From contig NZ_JAVCWF010000002.1 in NCBI RefSeq assembly GCF_031085375.1, positions 1 through 61,224 of the forward strand: 61,224 nucleotides of DNA. The letters are read 5' to 3'. The translations under genes and the position numbers were made by a program. This DNA comes from Lactiplantibacillus brownii (GTDB taxonomy: Bacteria; Bacillota; Bacilli; Lactobacillales; Lactobacillaceae). Below are positions 35,477 through 42,987 of this stretch, in pieces. The notes under the pieces were generated by a model. It was not told the origin of the DNA. It did no database searches and was given only the letters and a program-made list of their open reading frames with translations. Position 1 is the stretch's first letter; every line of letters starts with the position of its first letter.

Positions 35477-36255
35477 AATTATCTTTTCGAGATTGTTCAT
35501 ATAAAGCACCTTATAATGTAAAAGACGCTTTCAATAATGGTAGTATCGTAAAAACAAAATATGACATTATAAGAGAAGTTATCGAATTGCTTAGAGCCTG
35601 GTCAATGATCAAAACCTTGACACCGCAAGACTGTAAAAAAAGTAATACAATCTGTCTTAACTATGGAAAGGGAATGAGCAGTCGGTTCATTTACGTTCAA
35701 AATGATAAGCGAATTATTACTATGCAAAATCCTTTTACAGTAAGAGAATCCCAGCAATCACCAGGTGCATTTGAACTAGTAGACCCTATAACTAATTTGG
35801 TCATGAATGCTAGAAACGTAAGTATTCTAACAGTATTATTTAATCCAAAGGGAAATTCTTTATTTAAAGGGACCAAATCTCAAGAACAGGTAGTTAAATA
35901 CTCACCATATTCATGCTTAGTTGACGATACGGCTAGAGGTACCGATGATATGAATAATATTTCAACAATTGAAGATTTTTTTAGAGAGACTTTTGACTCA
36001 TTTGGTGTTAAAAATATCGAAGATGAGTATTTTTATAAATGGTGGGTCTTGTTCTGCCGATTTTTGTCTTTTGACAGTGAATATGTTAGATATGATGATG
36101 ACATAGAAAACACGTCAGAAAGCCATCCAAGGTACCATTTAGATATCAATCTGGGAAGTTCCTTCAAGATTGGCGTTGGTAAAAAATATAATGTTGCTGA
36201 TGTATTCAACCTACTAGATAAAAATGGGAATACTCCAAACTTAAAATTCAAGTAA
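35473..36255 (+). CDS. Unknown partner protein of the helicase (DUF2290-like?)
   Basis: 260 aa, soluble. The 4-base overlap with the helicase shows co-translation. N-terminal helices (VKTKYDIIREVIELLRAWS) precede a beta-rich middle (RFIYVQNDKRIITMQNP). The C-terminal stretch EYVRYDDDIE ... SHPRYHLDINLG ... YNVADVFNLLD recalls the conserved part of DUF2290 proteins (RYD, HPxxHLD). This is a weak resemblance judged by eye. No nuclease, kinase or membrane motif is visible. With the helicase it forms a candidate antiphage module. Confidence 0.6.
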   Translation: MKLSFRDCSYKAPYNVKDAFNNGSIVKTKYDIIREVIELLRAWSMIKTLTPQDCKKSNTICLNYGKGMSSRFIYVQNDKRIITMQNPFTVRESQQSPGAFELVDPITNLVMNARNVSILTVLFNPKGNSLFKGTKSQEQVVKYSPYSCLVDDTARGTDDMNNISTIEDFFRETFDSFGVKNIEDEYFYKWWVLFCRFLSFDSEYVRYDDDIENTSESHPRYHLDINLGSSFKIGVGKKYNVADVFNLLDKNGNTPNLKFK

Positions 36256-36353
36256 TTGATGATTATTTGAATGATTTATATAAAAATAAAGAAGTTAGGA
36301 TAAGTAGGCTGGCTTCTTTTCTATTTAGAATTATTTTATTGAATATGATAAGC

Positions 36354-36391
36354 AAAAACGGCCAATAGGGTATACCCTAGTGGCCGTTTTT
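36354..36391. terminator. Bidirectional terminator after the helicase module
   Basis: AAAAACGGCCA (36354-36364) pairs with TGGCCGTTTTT (36381-36391), and the inner TAGGG-TATA-CCCTA is also self-complementary. Only one mismatch (36365/36380) in 38 bases. A-run on the left and T-run on the right make it work in both directions. It separates the module from the resolvase. Confidence 0.7.
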
Positions 36392-36453
36392 GTTTCTGTG
36401 CTATACTAAGAATTACAAATGTTCATTAGAACTGTCCAAAAGGAGAACTGGAA

Positions 36454-37041
36454 ATGGCTAAAATCGGTTATGCGCGCGTGAGTTCCAAGGAGCAACATTT
36501 AGATCGACAGTTGGCGGCTTTAAAAGGTGTTGATAAATTGTTTACGGATAAATTAAGTGGGGCTAACACGAATCGGCCAGAACTGCAAAAAATGCTGGTC
36601 TATATTCGTGAGGGTGATATTGTAATGGTCACTGAATTAGATCGCTTAGGCAGAAACAACCATGATTTGACTAAGATCATGAATTCCATTCAAAATAAGG
36701 GTGCCACCCTAGATGTGTTGAATTTACCGTCCATGACAGGAATTGCTGACCCAAATTTACGTCAACTGATGACCAACTTGATTATTGAACTCTATAAGTA
36801 TCAGGCCGAAAGTGAACGTAAGCGAATCATTGAGCGCCAGCAGCAAGGGATTGCCTTAGCTAAGCAGCAGGGTAAATATCATGGGCGCAAACCCCAATAC
36901 ACCCAAGACGATCCCCGCTTGCAACATGCTTTTAAGCTTTACGAGGCAGGCATGAGTGATGTCGATGTTGCCCGTAATACAGGTATTAAACGGACGACCT
37001 TTATTCGATACCGTGTGAAATACGGTATTAAAAGAAAATAG
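36454..37041 (+). CDS. Serine recombinase, resolvase/invertase family
   Basis: 195 aa. Catalytic Ser in IGYARVSSKEQHLDRQL near residue 10, Arg cluster ELDRLGRNNHDLTK near 68 and the E-helix ESERKRIIERQQQGI near 120, followed by a HTH domain (GMSDVDVARNTGIKRTTFIRYR). Probably resolves plasmid multimers or cointegrates. AAAGGAG start. A truncated relative with one internal stop lies at 45954-46442. No clear res site was found, though GTTCATTAGAAC (about 36420) just upstream is a possible half-site. Confidence 0.9.
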   Translation: MAKIGYARVSSKEQHLDRQLAALKGVDKLFTDKLSGANTNRPELQKMLVYIREGDIVMVTELDRLGRNNHDLTKIMNSIQNKGATLDVLNLPSMTGIADPNLRQLMTNLIIELYKYQAESERKRIIERQQQGIALAKQQGKYHGRKPQYTQDDPRLQHAFKLYEAGMSDVDVARNTGIKRTTFIRYRVKYGIKRK

Positions 37042-37090
37042 GGCCCCCCTTTTGGTTAGCACATGTTAACTGAAAGGGTCCCTATTTTCT
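37033..37090. terminator. Strong terminator after the resolvase
   Basis: AGAAAATAGGG (37033-37043) overlaps the resolvase stop and pairs with CCCTATTTTCT (37080-37090), with an inner CCCCTTTT/GAAAGGG stem. A- and T-runs at both ends give bidirectional termination. Confidence 0.75.
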
Positions 37091-37115
37091 TTACTTAATA
37101 AGTCTAATTAAATTA

Positions 37116-37217
37116 GTGGCCTTGGTCGAAGAAGGCATCAACTATTTTAATCAACTAGATCGTTCACCAGCAAGAAACGACCTCACCCCAGCGGAATACT
37201 GGAATGAGGCCGTTTAA
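37116..37217 (+). pseudogene. 3' relic of an IS3-family transposase
   Basis: An open frame of 33 codons reads VALVEEGINYFNQLDRSPAR then NDLTPAEYWNEAV and stop. This is the C-terminal end of an IS3-family OrfB (YF-N-R-...-LTPAEY-W). No 5' part remains. It marks the edge of an old insertion between the resolvase and the nrd operon. The 130 bases after it hold no gene. Confidence 0.6.
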
Positions 37218-37345
37218 GCAAAGAAAAACTTATATTATTTCAAATGACAACTTGACAGGGACTAGTACAACTCAGGGGGCTTTACTTTAATATTTCCTGT
37301 AGATATTAGCCTTTTTTTAATTTTAATTATGCCTAGAAGCCTATG

Positions 37346-38296
37346 TTAGAAGTCATAGTCGCCGCTACTCATAGCTTCAGCATTACCCATTAGATAGCCA
37401 GCACCAACTTGTGAAAAGAAATCATGATTGGCCGTTTCGGTTGAAATTCCGTTCATTACGATTGGGTTGATATCTTTAATCTCAGCATTAGGGAAGCGGG
37501 ATTCAAAGCCCATATTTTGGAGCGCCTTGTTGGCGTTGTAGTGAACGAATTGTTTAACGTCTTCCGCTAACCCAATCGGCGCGTAAACTTCTTCGGTGAA
37601 CGCAAACTCGTTCTCAAGGAGATCGTCGAGCAACTCATCCATCCACTTTTTGAATGTTTTTTGTTCAGTCGCCGATAGCTCGTTATATCCCAATTGAAAT
37701 TTGTAGCCGAGGTAGGTACCATGAACAGATTCATCGCGGATCACCAGTTTGATAACTTCAGAAAGATTTGCCAGCTTATTGTTACCACGGTACCAAAGTG
37801 GGGTAAAAAAGTTGGTGTAGTACAAAATTCCTTCAAGAAAGACGCTTGCAACTTTCTTTTCAAGGTTGTTTCCCGTTTGATAAATATCATTGATCCGTTT
37901 GGCTTTGTATTGCATTCTGGGATTATTGTTCATCCATTTGAATACTTCGTCAACAGTGGCTTGATCGTTCAAAGATGTCAAAATAGTGCCGTAGCTTTTG
38001 GCATGAATTGACTCCATCATCAAAAAGTCATTGAGGACTGCTGCTTCTTTTCGTGTCCGAACGTCGGGCCGCATCACGTCGACTCCTTCTTCAGATTGGA
38101 GTGTGTCTAGCAAGGCTAATCCACCCACAACCCGATTGATAACCGATTTTTCGGTGCCAGAGAGTGTCCGCCAGTCCCGTAAATCATTAGAAACAGGTAC
38201 TCGCGTATCCAGCCAGTATTGTGCCGTTGCTTTATCCCATACATATTCGTCAAGTTCGTCTTCGATGATGTCCCAATTAATTGTTTTATAGCTCAT
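37346..38296 (-). CDS. nrdF: Class Ib ribonucleotide reductase beta subunit NrdF
   Basis: Generates the tyrosyl radical for deoxynucleotide synthesis. 316 aa. All metal ligands are present: D64, E95, H98, E155, E189 and H192, with the radical tyrosine Y102 (MMESIHAKSY). The C-terminal peptide SSGDYDF docks onto NrdE. ATG follows AAGGAGT. Last gene of the operon nrdI-nrdE-nrdF'-nrdF. Expected to be functional with manganese when NrdI is made. Confidence 0.93.
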   Translation of the reverse strand: MSYKTINWDIIEDELDEYVWDKATAQYWLDTRVPVSNDLRDWRTLSGTEKSVINRVVGGLALLDTLQSEEGVDVMRPDVRTRKEAAVLNDFLMMESIHAKSYGTILTSLNDQATVDEVFKWMNNNPRMQYKAKRINDIYQTGNNLEKKVASVFLEGILYYTNFFTPLWYRGNNKLANLSEVIKLVIRDESVHGTYLGYKFQLGYNELSATEQKTFKKWMDELLDDLLENEFAFTEEVYAPIGLAEDVKQFVHYNANKALQNMGFESRFPNAEIKDINPIVMNGISTETANHDFFSQVGAGYLMGNAEAMSSGDYDF

Positions 38297-38310
38297 TAGT
38301 TGAATACTCC

Positions 38311-39237
38311 TTAAAAGTCGTAGTCGTCATCGGTCATTTTTTCAGTGTCCGATTCATTGTTTTCAGCTGTTACCTGTTGCAAAAATTGATTTTGATCAAT
38401 CATCAGTTCTTTGAGTTGCGCCACTAGTGAAGACGGTTGAACTTCGTAGACAGCGTTAAAGCCAAGTGACATTAATGCATGATTGGCACCATAGGAGGCC
38501 AGATTGATGGCTTCGGTGGCATCGTCAAGGTTAGCTTCTAAGAAGTCTTTTTCAGTTTGCATGAGTTGATCAAACTGTGTATTAATCCAATACTGCAGTT
38601 CGGTTTGATCACTTACAGTGAGTTCTTCAAATCTGAGGCGAAATTTGTAACCAATATAAGCACTAAAAAGAGCGCTACCGCGGAGAATATTAGCCAACAT
38701 TTGGTAAGTATTGACGAGAGCCTGTGTTTGAAGTATTGTCCAGTATTTACCAAACGAGAGCCCAGTTTCAGTCAGAATAAAAAGGGCTTTTTTCTGTAAG
38801 GCCATATCGCTAGTGCTCATTTGGGCTAGTTGGTCAATTTCAGCTTGCAGATTGGCATTATCATCTGCCCAAGTAAAACTTTCACCGCCGTTACCCGGAA
38901 TCAGAGCCCGGAAAATGGTCGTACAGCTTTTGGCATGGACTGATTTCATAAAGGTAATGGTGTTTAATACGGATTCTTCTTGTTGAGTTCGCCGATCGTG
39001 GCGAATAGCAGGGGTGCCAACTTCTGATTGGTAGACGGCTAACATTGATGTACCTGCCAACATACGAGTAATGGCCTGTTGTTGAGTATCTGATAGCTGT
39101 TGCCAAGCCGTTTGATCATTCGTGATGGGAATCCGAATGTCCAACCAAAAGTTAGTGGTGAGTCGTTCCCACATGTATTTATCGAAATTATCTTTAATAT
39201 CATCCCAGTTAATTGCTTTGTAGTATAAGTAGTCCAT
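38311..39237 (-). CDS. Degenerate NrdF paralogue (beta' subunit)
   Basis: 308 aa, aligns with the neighbouring NrdF over its whole length, including NWDDI, NFWLDIRIPI, and YIGYKFRLRFEEL. Active-site residues are lost: the Asp ligand is A67, the first Glu is K98, the C-terminal Glu is S188, the last His is F191 and the radical Tyr is C105. Only H101 and E157 remain. The NrdE-docking tail (DDDYDF) is kept. This pattern resembles yeast Rnr4, a non-catalytic beta' that forms a heterodimer with Rnr2. Reading frame is intact and conserved at the tail, arguing against simple decay. The ribosome site (AAGGAGA) is 13 bases from ATG. Confidence 0.85.
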   Translation of the reverse strand: MDYLYYKAINWDDIKDNFDKYMWERLTTNFWLDIRIPITNDQTAWQQLSDTQQQAITRMLAGTSMLAVYQSEVGTPAIRHDRRTQQEESVLNTITFMKSVHAKSCTTIFRALIPGNGGESFTWADDNANLQAEIDQLAQMSTSDMALQKKALFILTETGLSFGKYWTILQTQALVNTYQMLANILRGSALFSAYIGYKFRLRFEELTVSDQTELQYWINTQFDQLMQTEKDFLEANLDDATEAINLASYGANHALMSLGFNAVYEVQPSSLVAQLKELMIDQNQFLQQVTAENNESDTEKMTDDDYDF

Positions 39238-39343
39238 CGTTATTTGTTCGTCTCCTTAATTAGGATTCATGGGTATATGGGTCTTGTGACCCAATAACGT
39301 ATGCCGGTGTGTTAAACGGACGATAAGACCCCAAGTGAATTTC

Positions 39344-41512
39344 CTAGATCATGCATGATTCACATTCATTTGCCGTTTTAATTTCATCGTCTTCTGTAAA
39401 CGTTCGAATGTAATAAAGTGACTTAATGCCTTTTGTCCAGGCGTAATTCCGTAACCGGTTAAGGTCTCGGGTTGTCATCTTTAAATTGTTATTGTCCTTC
39501 CACTCGTAAAGGTCAGGTTTCAAAACTGAACGCATAAATAGTGTCAGACTCATGCCTTGATCAATGTGCTTTTGAGCTACGGCATAGGTGTCAATAATTT
39601 TTCGTTGATCAATATCATATGCGGGTGTGTAGTAAGGCAAAGTTTCGTTAGACAGGTAAGGTGCTGGATAGAAGATTGAGCCTACCTTATTTTCCTGACG
39701 TTGTTCTACTAATTGTGTGATTGGATGAAGTGATGCACTTGTTTCATTGACGTACGAAATTGACCCGTTCGGTGCCACAGCGAGTCTATTACGATGATAA
39801 AGGCCGCCAGTAATCACAGCTTGCTTGAGTGCCTTCCAATCTGTAACAGATGGTAATTTAATATTTTTGAAGATTTTTGCAACTTTGGTACTCTTAAATT
39901 TAAAGTCTGCGTTCAAGTATTGATCGAAGTAACTGCCATCAGCGTACTTTGATTGGTCAAATTTAGCGAAGGTTTCGTGGCGTTCACGGGCAATTCGATT
40001 GCTCGTAACGAGTGAATAGTAGTTTAAAGCTAGGAAGTAGGCATCAGTAAATTCAAGGGCCTCTGGTGAGCCATACTCAATTTGGTGGCGTGCAAGGGCA
40101 GTATGCAGACCCATAGCCCCTAATCCAATCGTGTGGTAAAGTTCGTTACCATGTTTAACAGTCGGTACTTCCTTAACGTCGGTTGTGTCAGTTACGAGGG
40201 TGAGCGCACGAACAGCAACCTCAACTGAGTGACCGAAGTCCGGCGAGTCAATCATATTCATGATATTAGTTGATCCGAGATTACATGAAATATCGGTGCC
40301 AATTGTCTTGTACGATAGGTCGTCATCAAGTTTTGACGGTTCTTGAGGCTGTAAGATCTCACTACAAAGGTTACTCATAATAATTTTGCCATCGACAGGG
40401 TTAGTTTGGTTGGCCGTATCAATGTTCAAGATGTAAGGATAACCAGATTCTTGTTGGAGTTGAGAAATCTTTTGTTCTAGTTTCCGCGCGTTAAAAACTG
40501 ACTTCTTAATATTGGGGTTAGCGACCATGTTGTTATATTCTTTGGTGATATCGATGTAAGCAAATGGCGTACGATATTCACGTTCGACATCATAGGGGCT
40601 GAAAAGATACATTGGTTCGTTAGTCTTGAGTAATTCATAATATTTATCAGGAACAATCAAACCGAGGGACAAGGTCTTCACCCGAATTTTTTCGTCTGCA
40701 TTTTCCTTTTTGGTATCCAGAAAATGTAAGATGTCAGGATGGAAGACGTTGAGATAAACCACTCCGGCGCCGTTCCGTTGCCCAAGTTGGTTACTGTAGC
40801 TAAATGAGTCTTCAAGTAACTTCATCACTGGTACAACGCCAGACGAGGCGTTGGAAATCTGCTTAATAGGATCACCTGAGGCGCGCAAGTTTGACAGGTT
40901 AACGCCGACGCCCCCACCGATTCGAGATAGTTGAAGGGCAGAATTAACGCCGCGTCCAATTGAGAGCATGGAGTCGGCCACATCGATTAAAAAACATGAT
41001 ACCATTTCACCGCGCCGTTTTTTACCCGCGTTGAGAAACGTGGGGGTGGCAGGCTGATAACGTTGTGAAATCAATTCATCGGCAACGTCATTGGCAAGTT
41101 GTTCATCACCATTAGCGAGATAGAGGGCATTGAAGACGACGCGATCGACAAAGTCTTCCAGAAATTGCTGGCCATCATTAGTTTTCATGGCATATTGTGT
41201 GTAGAACTTGTAGGCACCGAGAAAGCTGCGAAAACGAAAGTGATGGTCTCTCATTTGGTCGAACAAGGACTGCACAAACTTGTGAGAGTATTGTTCCAGG
41301 ATGCTTGGATCGATATAATCTTCGTCAACCAAGTAATTTAACTTGGCATTTAACGAATCAAATTGCTTGGTCTTCGGTTTAACTGTCTCTTCGAAATAAG
41401 CCTTTAGGGCTTCTTGATCATAATGTAGCGGAATTTCTCCGTTGCTTGGGATATTTACGAGGTTATTTAAGTAAAAATAGGTATTTTCCATTTCTGGGGT
41501 GCTAGTTACCAT
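39344..41512 (-). CDS. nrdE: Class Ib ribonucleotide reductase alpha subunit NrdE
   Basis: 722 aa. Catalytic cysteines: MVSCFLIDV near 170, SNLCSEIL near 378 (thiyl radical site), and the C-terminal ECESCMI redox pair. Radical-transfer tyrosines in SLYYIRTF near the end; GAMGLHTAL and APNGSISYVNETSAS are substrate and phosphate loops. ATG 41512 follows AAGGAG. Seven bases downstream of nrdI. With NrdF and NrdF' it would make dNTPs under plasmid control. Confidence 0.94.
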   Translation of the reverse strand: MVTSTPEMENTYFYLNNLVNIPSNGEIPLHYDQEALKAYFEETVKPKTKQFDSLNAKLNYLVDEDYIDPSILEQYSHKFVQSLFDQMRDHHFRFRSFLGAYKFYTQYAMKTNDGQQFLEDFVDRVVFNALYLANGDEQLANDVADELISQRYQPATPTFLNAGKKRRGEMVSCFLIDVADSMLSIGRGVNSALQLSRIGGGVGVNLSNLRASGDPIKQISNASSGVVPVMKLLEDSFSYSNQLGQRNGAGVVYLNVFHPDILHFLDTKKENADEKIRVKTLSLGLIVPDKYYELLKTNEPMYLFSPYDVEREYRTPFAYIDITKEYNNMVANPNIKKSVFNARKLEQKISQLQQESGYPYILNIDTANQTNPVDGKIIMSNLCSEILQPQEPSKLDDDLSYKTIGTDISCNLGSTNIMNMIDSPDFGHSVEVAVRALTLVTDTTDVKEVPTVKHGNELYHTIGLGAMGLHTALARHQIEYGSPEALEFTDAYFLALNYYSLVTSNRIARERHETFAKFDQSKYADGSYFDQYLNADFKFKSTKVAKIFKNIKLPSVTDWKALKQAVITGGLYHRNRLAVAPNGSISYVNETSASLHPITQLVEQRQENKVGSIFYPAPYLSNETLPYYTPAYDIDQRKIIDTYAVAQKHIDQGMSLTLFMRSVLKPDLYEWKDNNNLKMTTRDLNRLRNYAWTKGIKSLYYIRTFTEDDEIKTANECESCMI

Positions 41513-41518
41513 TAGGGA

Positions 41519-41956
41519 TTACTCCTTCGTTGTTTGAAAACAAAATTGATTGCGATAGGTTAAGATGGCATCGGCAATGCGAGGAATGTCGTGTGCGGTG
41601 CCACGTAGCTCAAAATCGGTAATGTAAGGAAAATCGAAGCGTTTAGCATATTGTTTAGCCGTGAGTGCAAACTGCTTATTAAAATTACGATTACCGCTAC
41701 CGATAATACCGTAGCAATGCTGGTAATTGCCTTCGTACGCGAGGTAATCTCCCAAAATAGTGGTTAATATTTCAGTATAACCGTTATTAACCCCATTACC
41801 ACCTTTAAGAAAGGCTGGTAGGAAGGTAACAAACGGCTGGTCAAGAGTGGTGAATTCAGGGTGTTCTTTAACATTAATTGAACTAACCCGAACATGACGT
41901 TCTTTCTCAAAGTATGTTGTCAGTCTGCTAATAAAATATTTCGTGTTGCCACTCAA
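41519..41956 (-). CDS. nrdI: NrdI flavodoxin with no canonical start codon
   Basis: Flavodoxin-like activator of class Ib reductase. From the in-frame TTG 41956 the product is 145 aa (LSGNTKYFISRLTTYF ... FVTFLPAFLKGGNG ... ELRGTAHDI). The normal family start would include ILYIS just before; that reading frame stays open to 41992 (ETINILYISLSGNT) but contains no ATG, GTG or TTG. An ATG at 41996 is in another frame with AAAGGA upstream. Either a rare start (ATA/ATT/ACG), a short truncation or a mutation is involved. Family is clear; expression is doubtful. Confidence 0.78.
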   Translation of the reverse strand: MSGNTKYFISRLTTYFEKERHVRVSSINVKEHPEFTTLDQPFVTFLPAFLKGGNGVNNGYTEILTTILGDYLAYEGNYQHCYGIIGSGNRNFNKQFALTAKQYAKRFDFPYITDFELRGTAHDIPRIADAILTYRNQFCFQTTKE

Positions 41957-42004
41957 ACTGATGTAGAGAATATTTATGGTTTCCGTAACTAATCATCGTC
42001 CTTT

Positions 42005-42051
42005 TTCTATATATAGTGGTTAGGCAATTATAATAGCACTATATGTGGTGT
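42005..42051 (-). promoter_or_regulatory. Pair of NrdR boxes with the nrd promoter
   Basis: Two AT-rich palindromic boxes on the minus strand, at 42051-42036 (core CACATATAGTGC) and 42020-42005 (core CACTATATATAG), resemble the NrdR box ACACWATATATWGTGT. They are 31 bases apart, three helical turns, as is usual for NrdR. The -10 TATAAT (42032-42027) lies between them. Predicts repression by chromosomal NrdR when dATP is high. Confidence 0.6.
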
Positions 42052-42056
42052 CTATG

Positions 42057-42296
42057 CAAATTGGTGGACGATCTGATTGATCTACAAATTGTGTTGAATA
42101 TAAAGATTCATGCGAGGTGGCTAAAATGGGCCCACCGTTGGTATTTTAAGCTGCACTAAGAGACGATAAACGGGACTTTTAATGAATGGAAGCAAGCTCC
42201 CAGGACCCAGCTCACAGTTTGCACCAAAGGCCTTGTTATCAATTGAGAAGAGCACACTGTACGGTTCATGATCAAAAAATATTTTGATTATGTCTA
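42057..42296 (-). pseudogene. Decayed 5' relic of a second umuC
   Basis: The sequence aligns with 32430-32740 (for example GATCTGATTGATCTRCAAAT and TTGAATATAAAGRTTCATGC, then GGCTAAAATG and CTTGTTATCAATT). About 90 bases are deleted between GCGAGGTGG and CTAAAATG, and many stops are present. The start region is lost. Together with the toxin-antitoxin copy just beyond it, this shows a duplicated umuC/type I toxin-antitoxin block. Confidence 0.78.
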
Positions 42297-42404
42297 CTAG
42301 TTTTTACCTTTGTTTTAGTACAAAAAAACGTGCGTCCCCTAGAACTATTAGAAAGTTAATTTAAAATAGTCGAAGGATAATTAAAGGCATGCTATAATGC
42401 GGGG

Positions 42405-42525
42405 AAGAAAAAGAAGCCCTGCGTGAACGGAGCTTCTCAGACAAGCCGCTTTAAAGGCGGTGGTCTAGATTACAAAATACATTGTCGCCTTGTAACCGAC
42501 CAAAGTTACGCAGGGCGGGTTTTTA
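42405..42525 (+). ncRNA. Antitoxin sRNA of type I locus 3 (diverged)
   Basis: CATGCTATAATG (-10 at 42393-42398), stem AAGCCGCTTTAAAGGCGGTGG and terminator TTGTAACCGACCAAAGTTAC ... GGGCGGGTTTTT are kept, so the RNA may still be made. The 5' hairpin is eroded compared with loci 1 and 2. Confidence 0.55.
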
Positions 42526-42612
42526 TTTGTGGTGCTTGTCGATATAGCTGAGGAGCGCGATTAAAAACGGGCCAAACAGCAATATCAACGAGCGTGTCTG
42601 GAAGGCGCTCAT
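42523..42612 (-). CDS. Diverged Fst/Lpt-type toxin, copy 3
   Basis: 29 aa, MSAFQTRSLI ... ALLSYIDKHHK: the frame and charged tail are kept, but an Arg and a Gly-Pro now interrupt the membrane helix. The TTGGTC/TATAAT promoter found in the other copies is absent upstream (42650-42720). Probably silent or inactive, though its antitoxin RNA could still cross-protect. Confidence 0.6.
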   Translation of the reverse strand: MSAFQTRSLILLFGPFLIALLSYIDKHHK

Positions 42613-42883
42613 TGGCTGTGAAACCTTCCTGAAGATCATTCCATGTTCACATGGCCTCACCTAGCAGGGGATCAGACTGTCCTTTATTAAAAAGTGCAGC
42701 GACTTTTTCGAAATACGATTTATCTAATAGATGCTCATTATGTTTCGGTAGATTGTAAAATTAATCCGAACAGCGTTCGGATTAATTTTACAATCTACCA
42801 ACTATGAAACCCCATATGAAGTATTTTTTGACAAACCGTTGCACTTAGTTTGACAATTCGCCGACTGGATTGAAGTCAATATT
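42613..42883. repeat. Gene-free stretch with a perfect 25-bp palindrome
   Basis: Arms 42747-42771 and 42775-42799 are perfect inverted repeats of 25 bases around a 3-base loop (AGC). The outer part is GGTAGATTGTAAAATTAA and the inner part TCCGAAC. No T-run follows. Two abutted terminal inverted repeats separated by 3 bases is what an IS circle junction would leave. A strong promoter-like TTGACA / TTGACAA pair lies just beyond (about 42828, 42850). No gene seen in this stretch. Confidence 0.8.
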
Positions 42884-42987
42884 TGAGACAGATTTTAAGA
42901 GACATTCAGAACCGCGTTTACCTTCCACAGCTCAAATAAATCATTAATCGTGATTAATAACTTATTTGAACCATGGAAAGCATTAAA

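Noticed and set aside
36354..36391. Long palindrome as a resolvase res site
   Set aside because: A- and T-flanked stem with one mismatch fits a bidirectional terminator better; no repeated subsites.
37264..37345. Similarity of CTCAGGGGGCTTTACTTTA to 56576-56595 as paired repeats
   Set aside because: Only about 18 bases with differences and no clear element around them; too weak.
38311..39237. nrdF' as a metal-free class Ie (DOPA radical) beta subunit
   Set aside because: Class Ie keeps the radical tyrosine; here it is Cys, and Asp is also lost.
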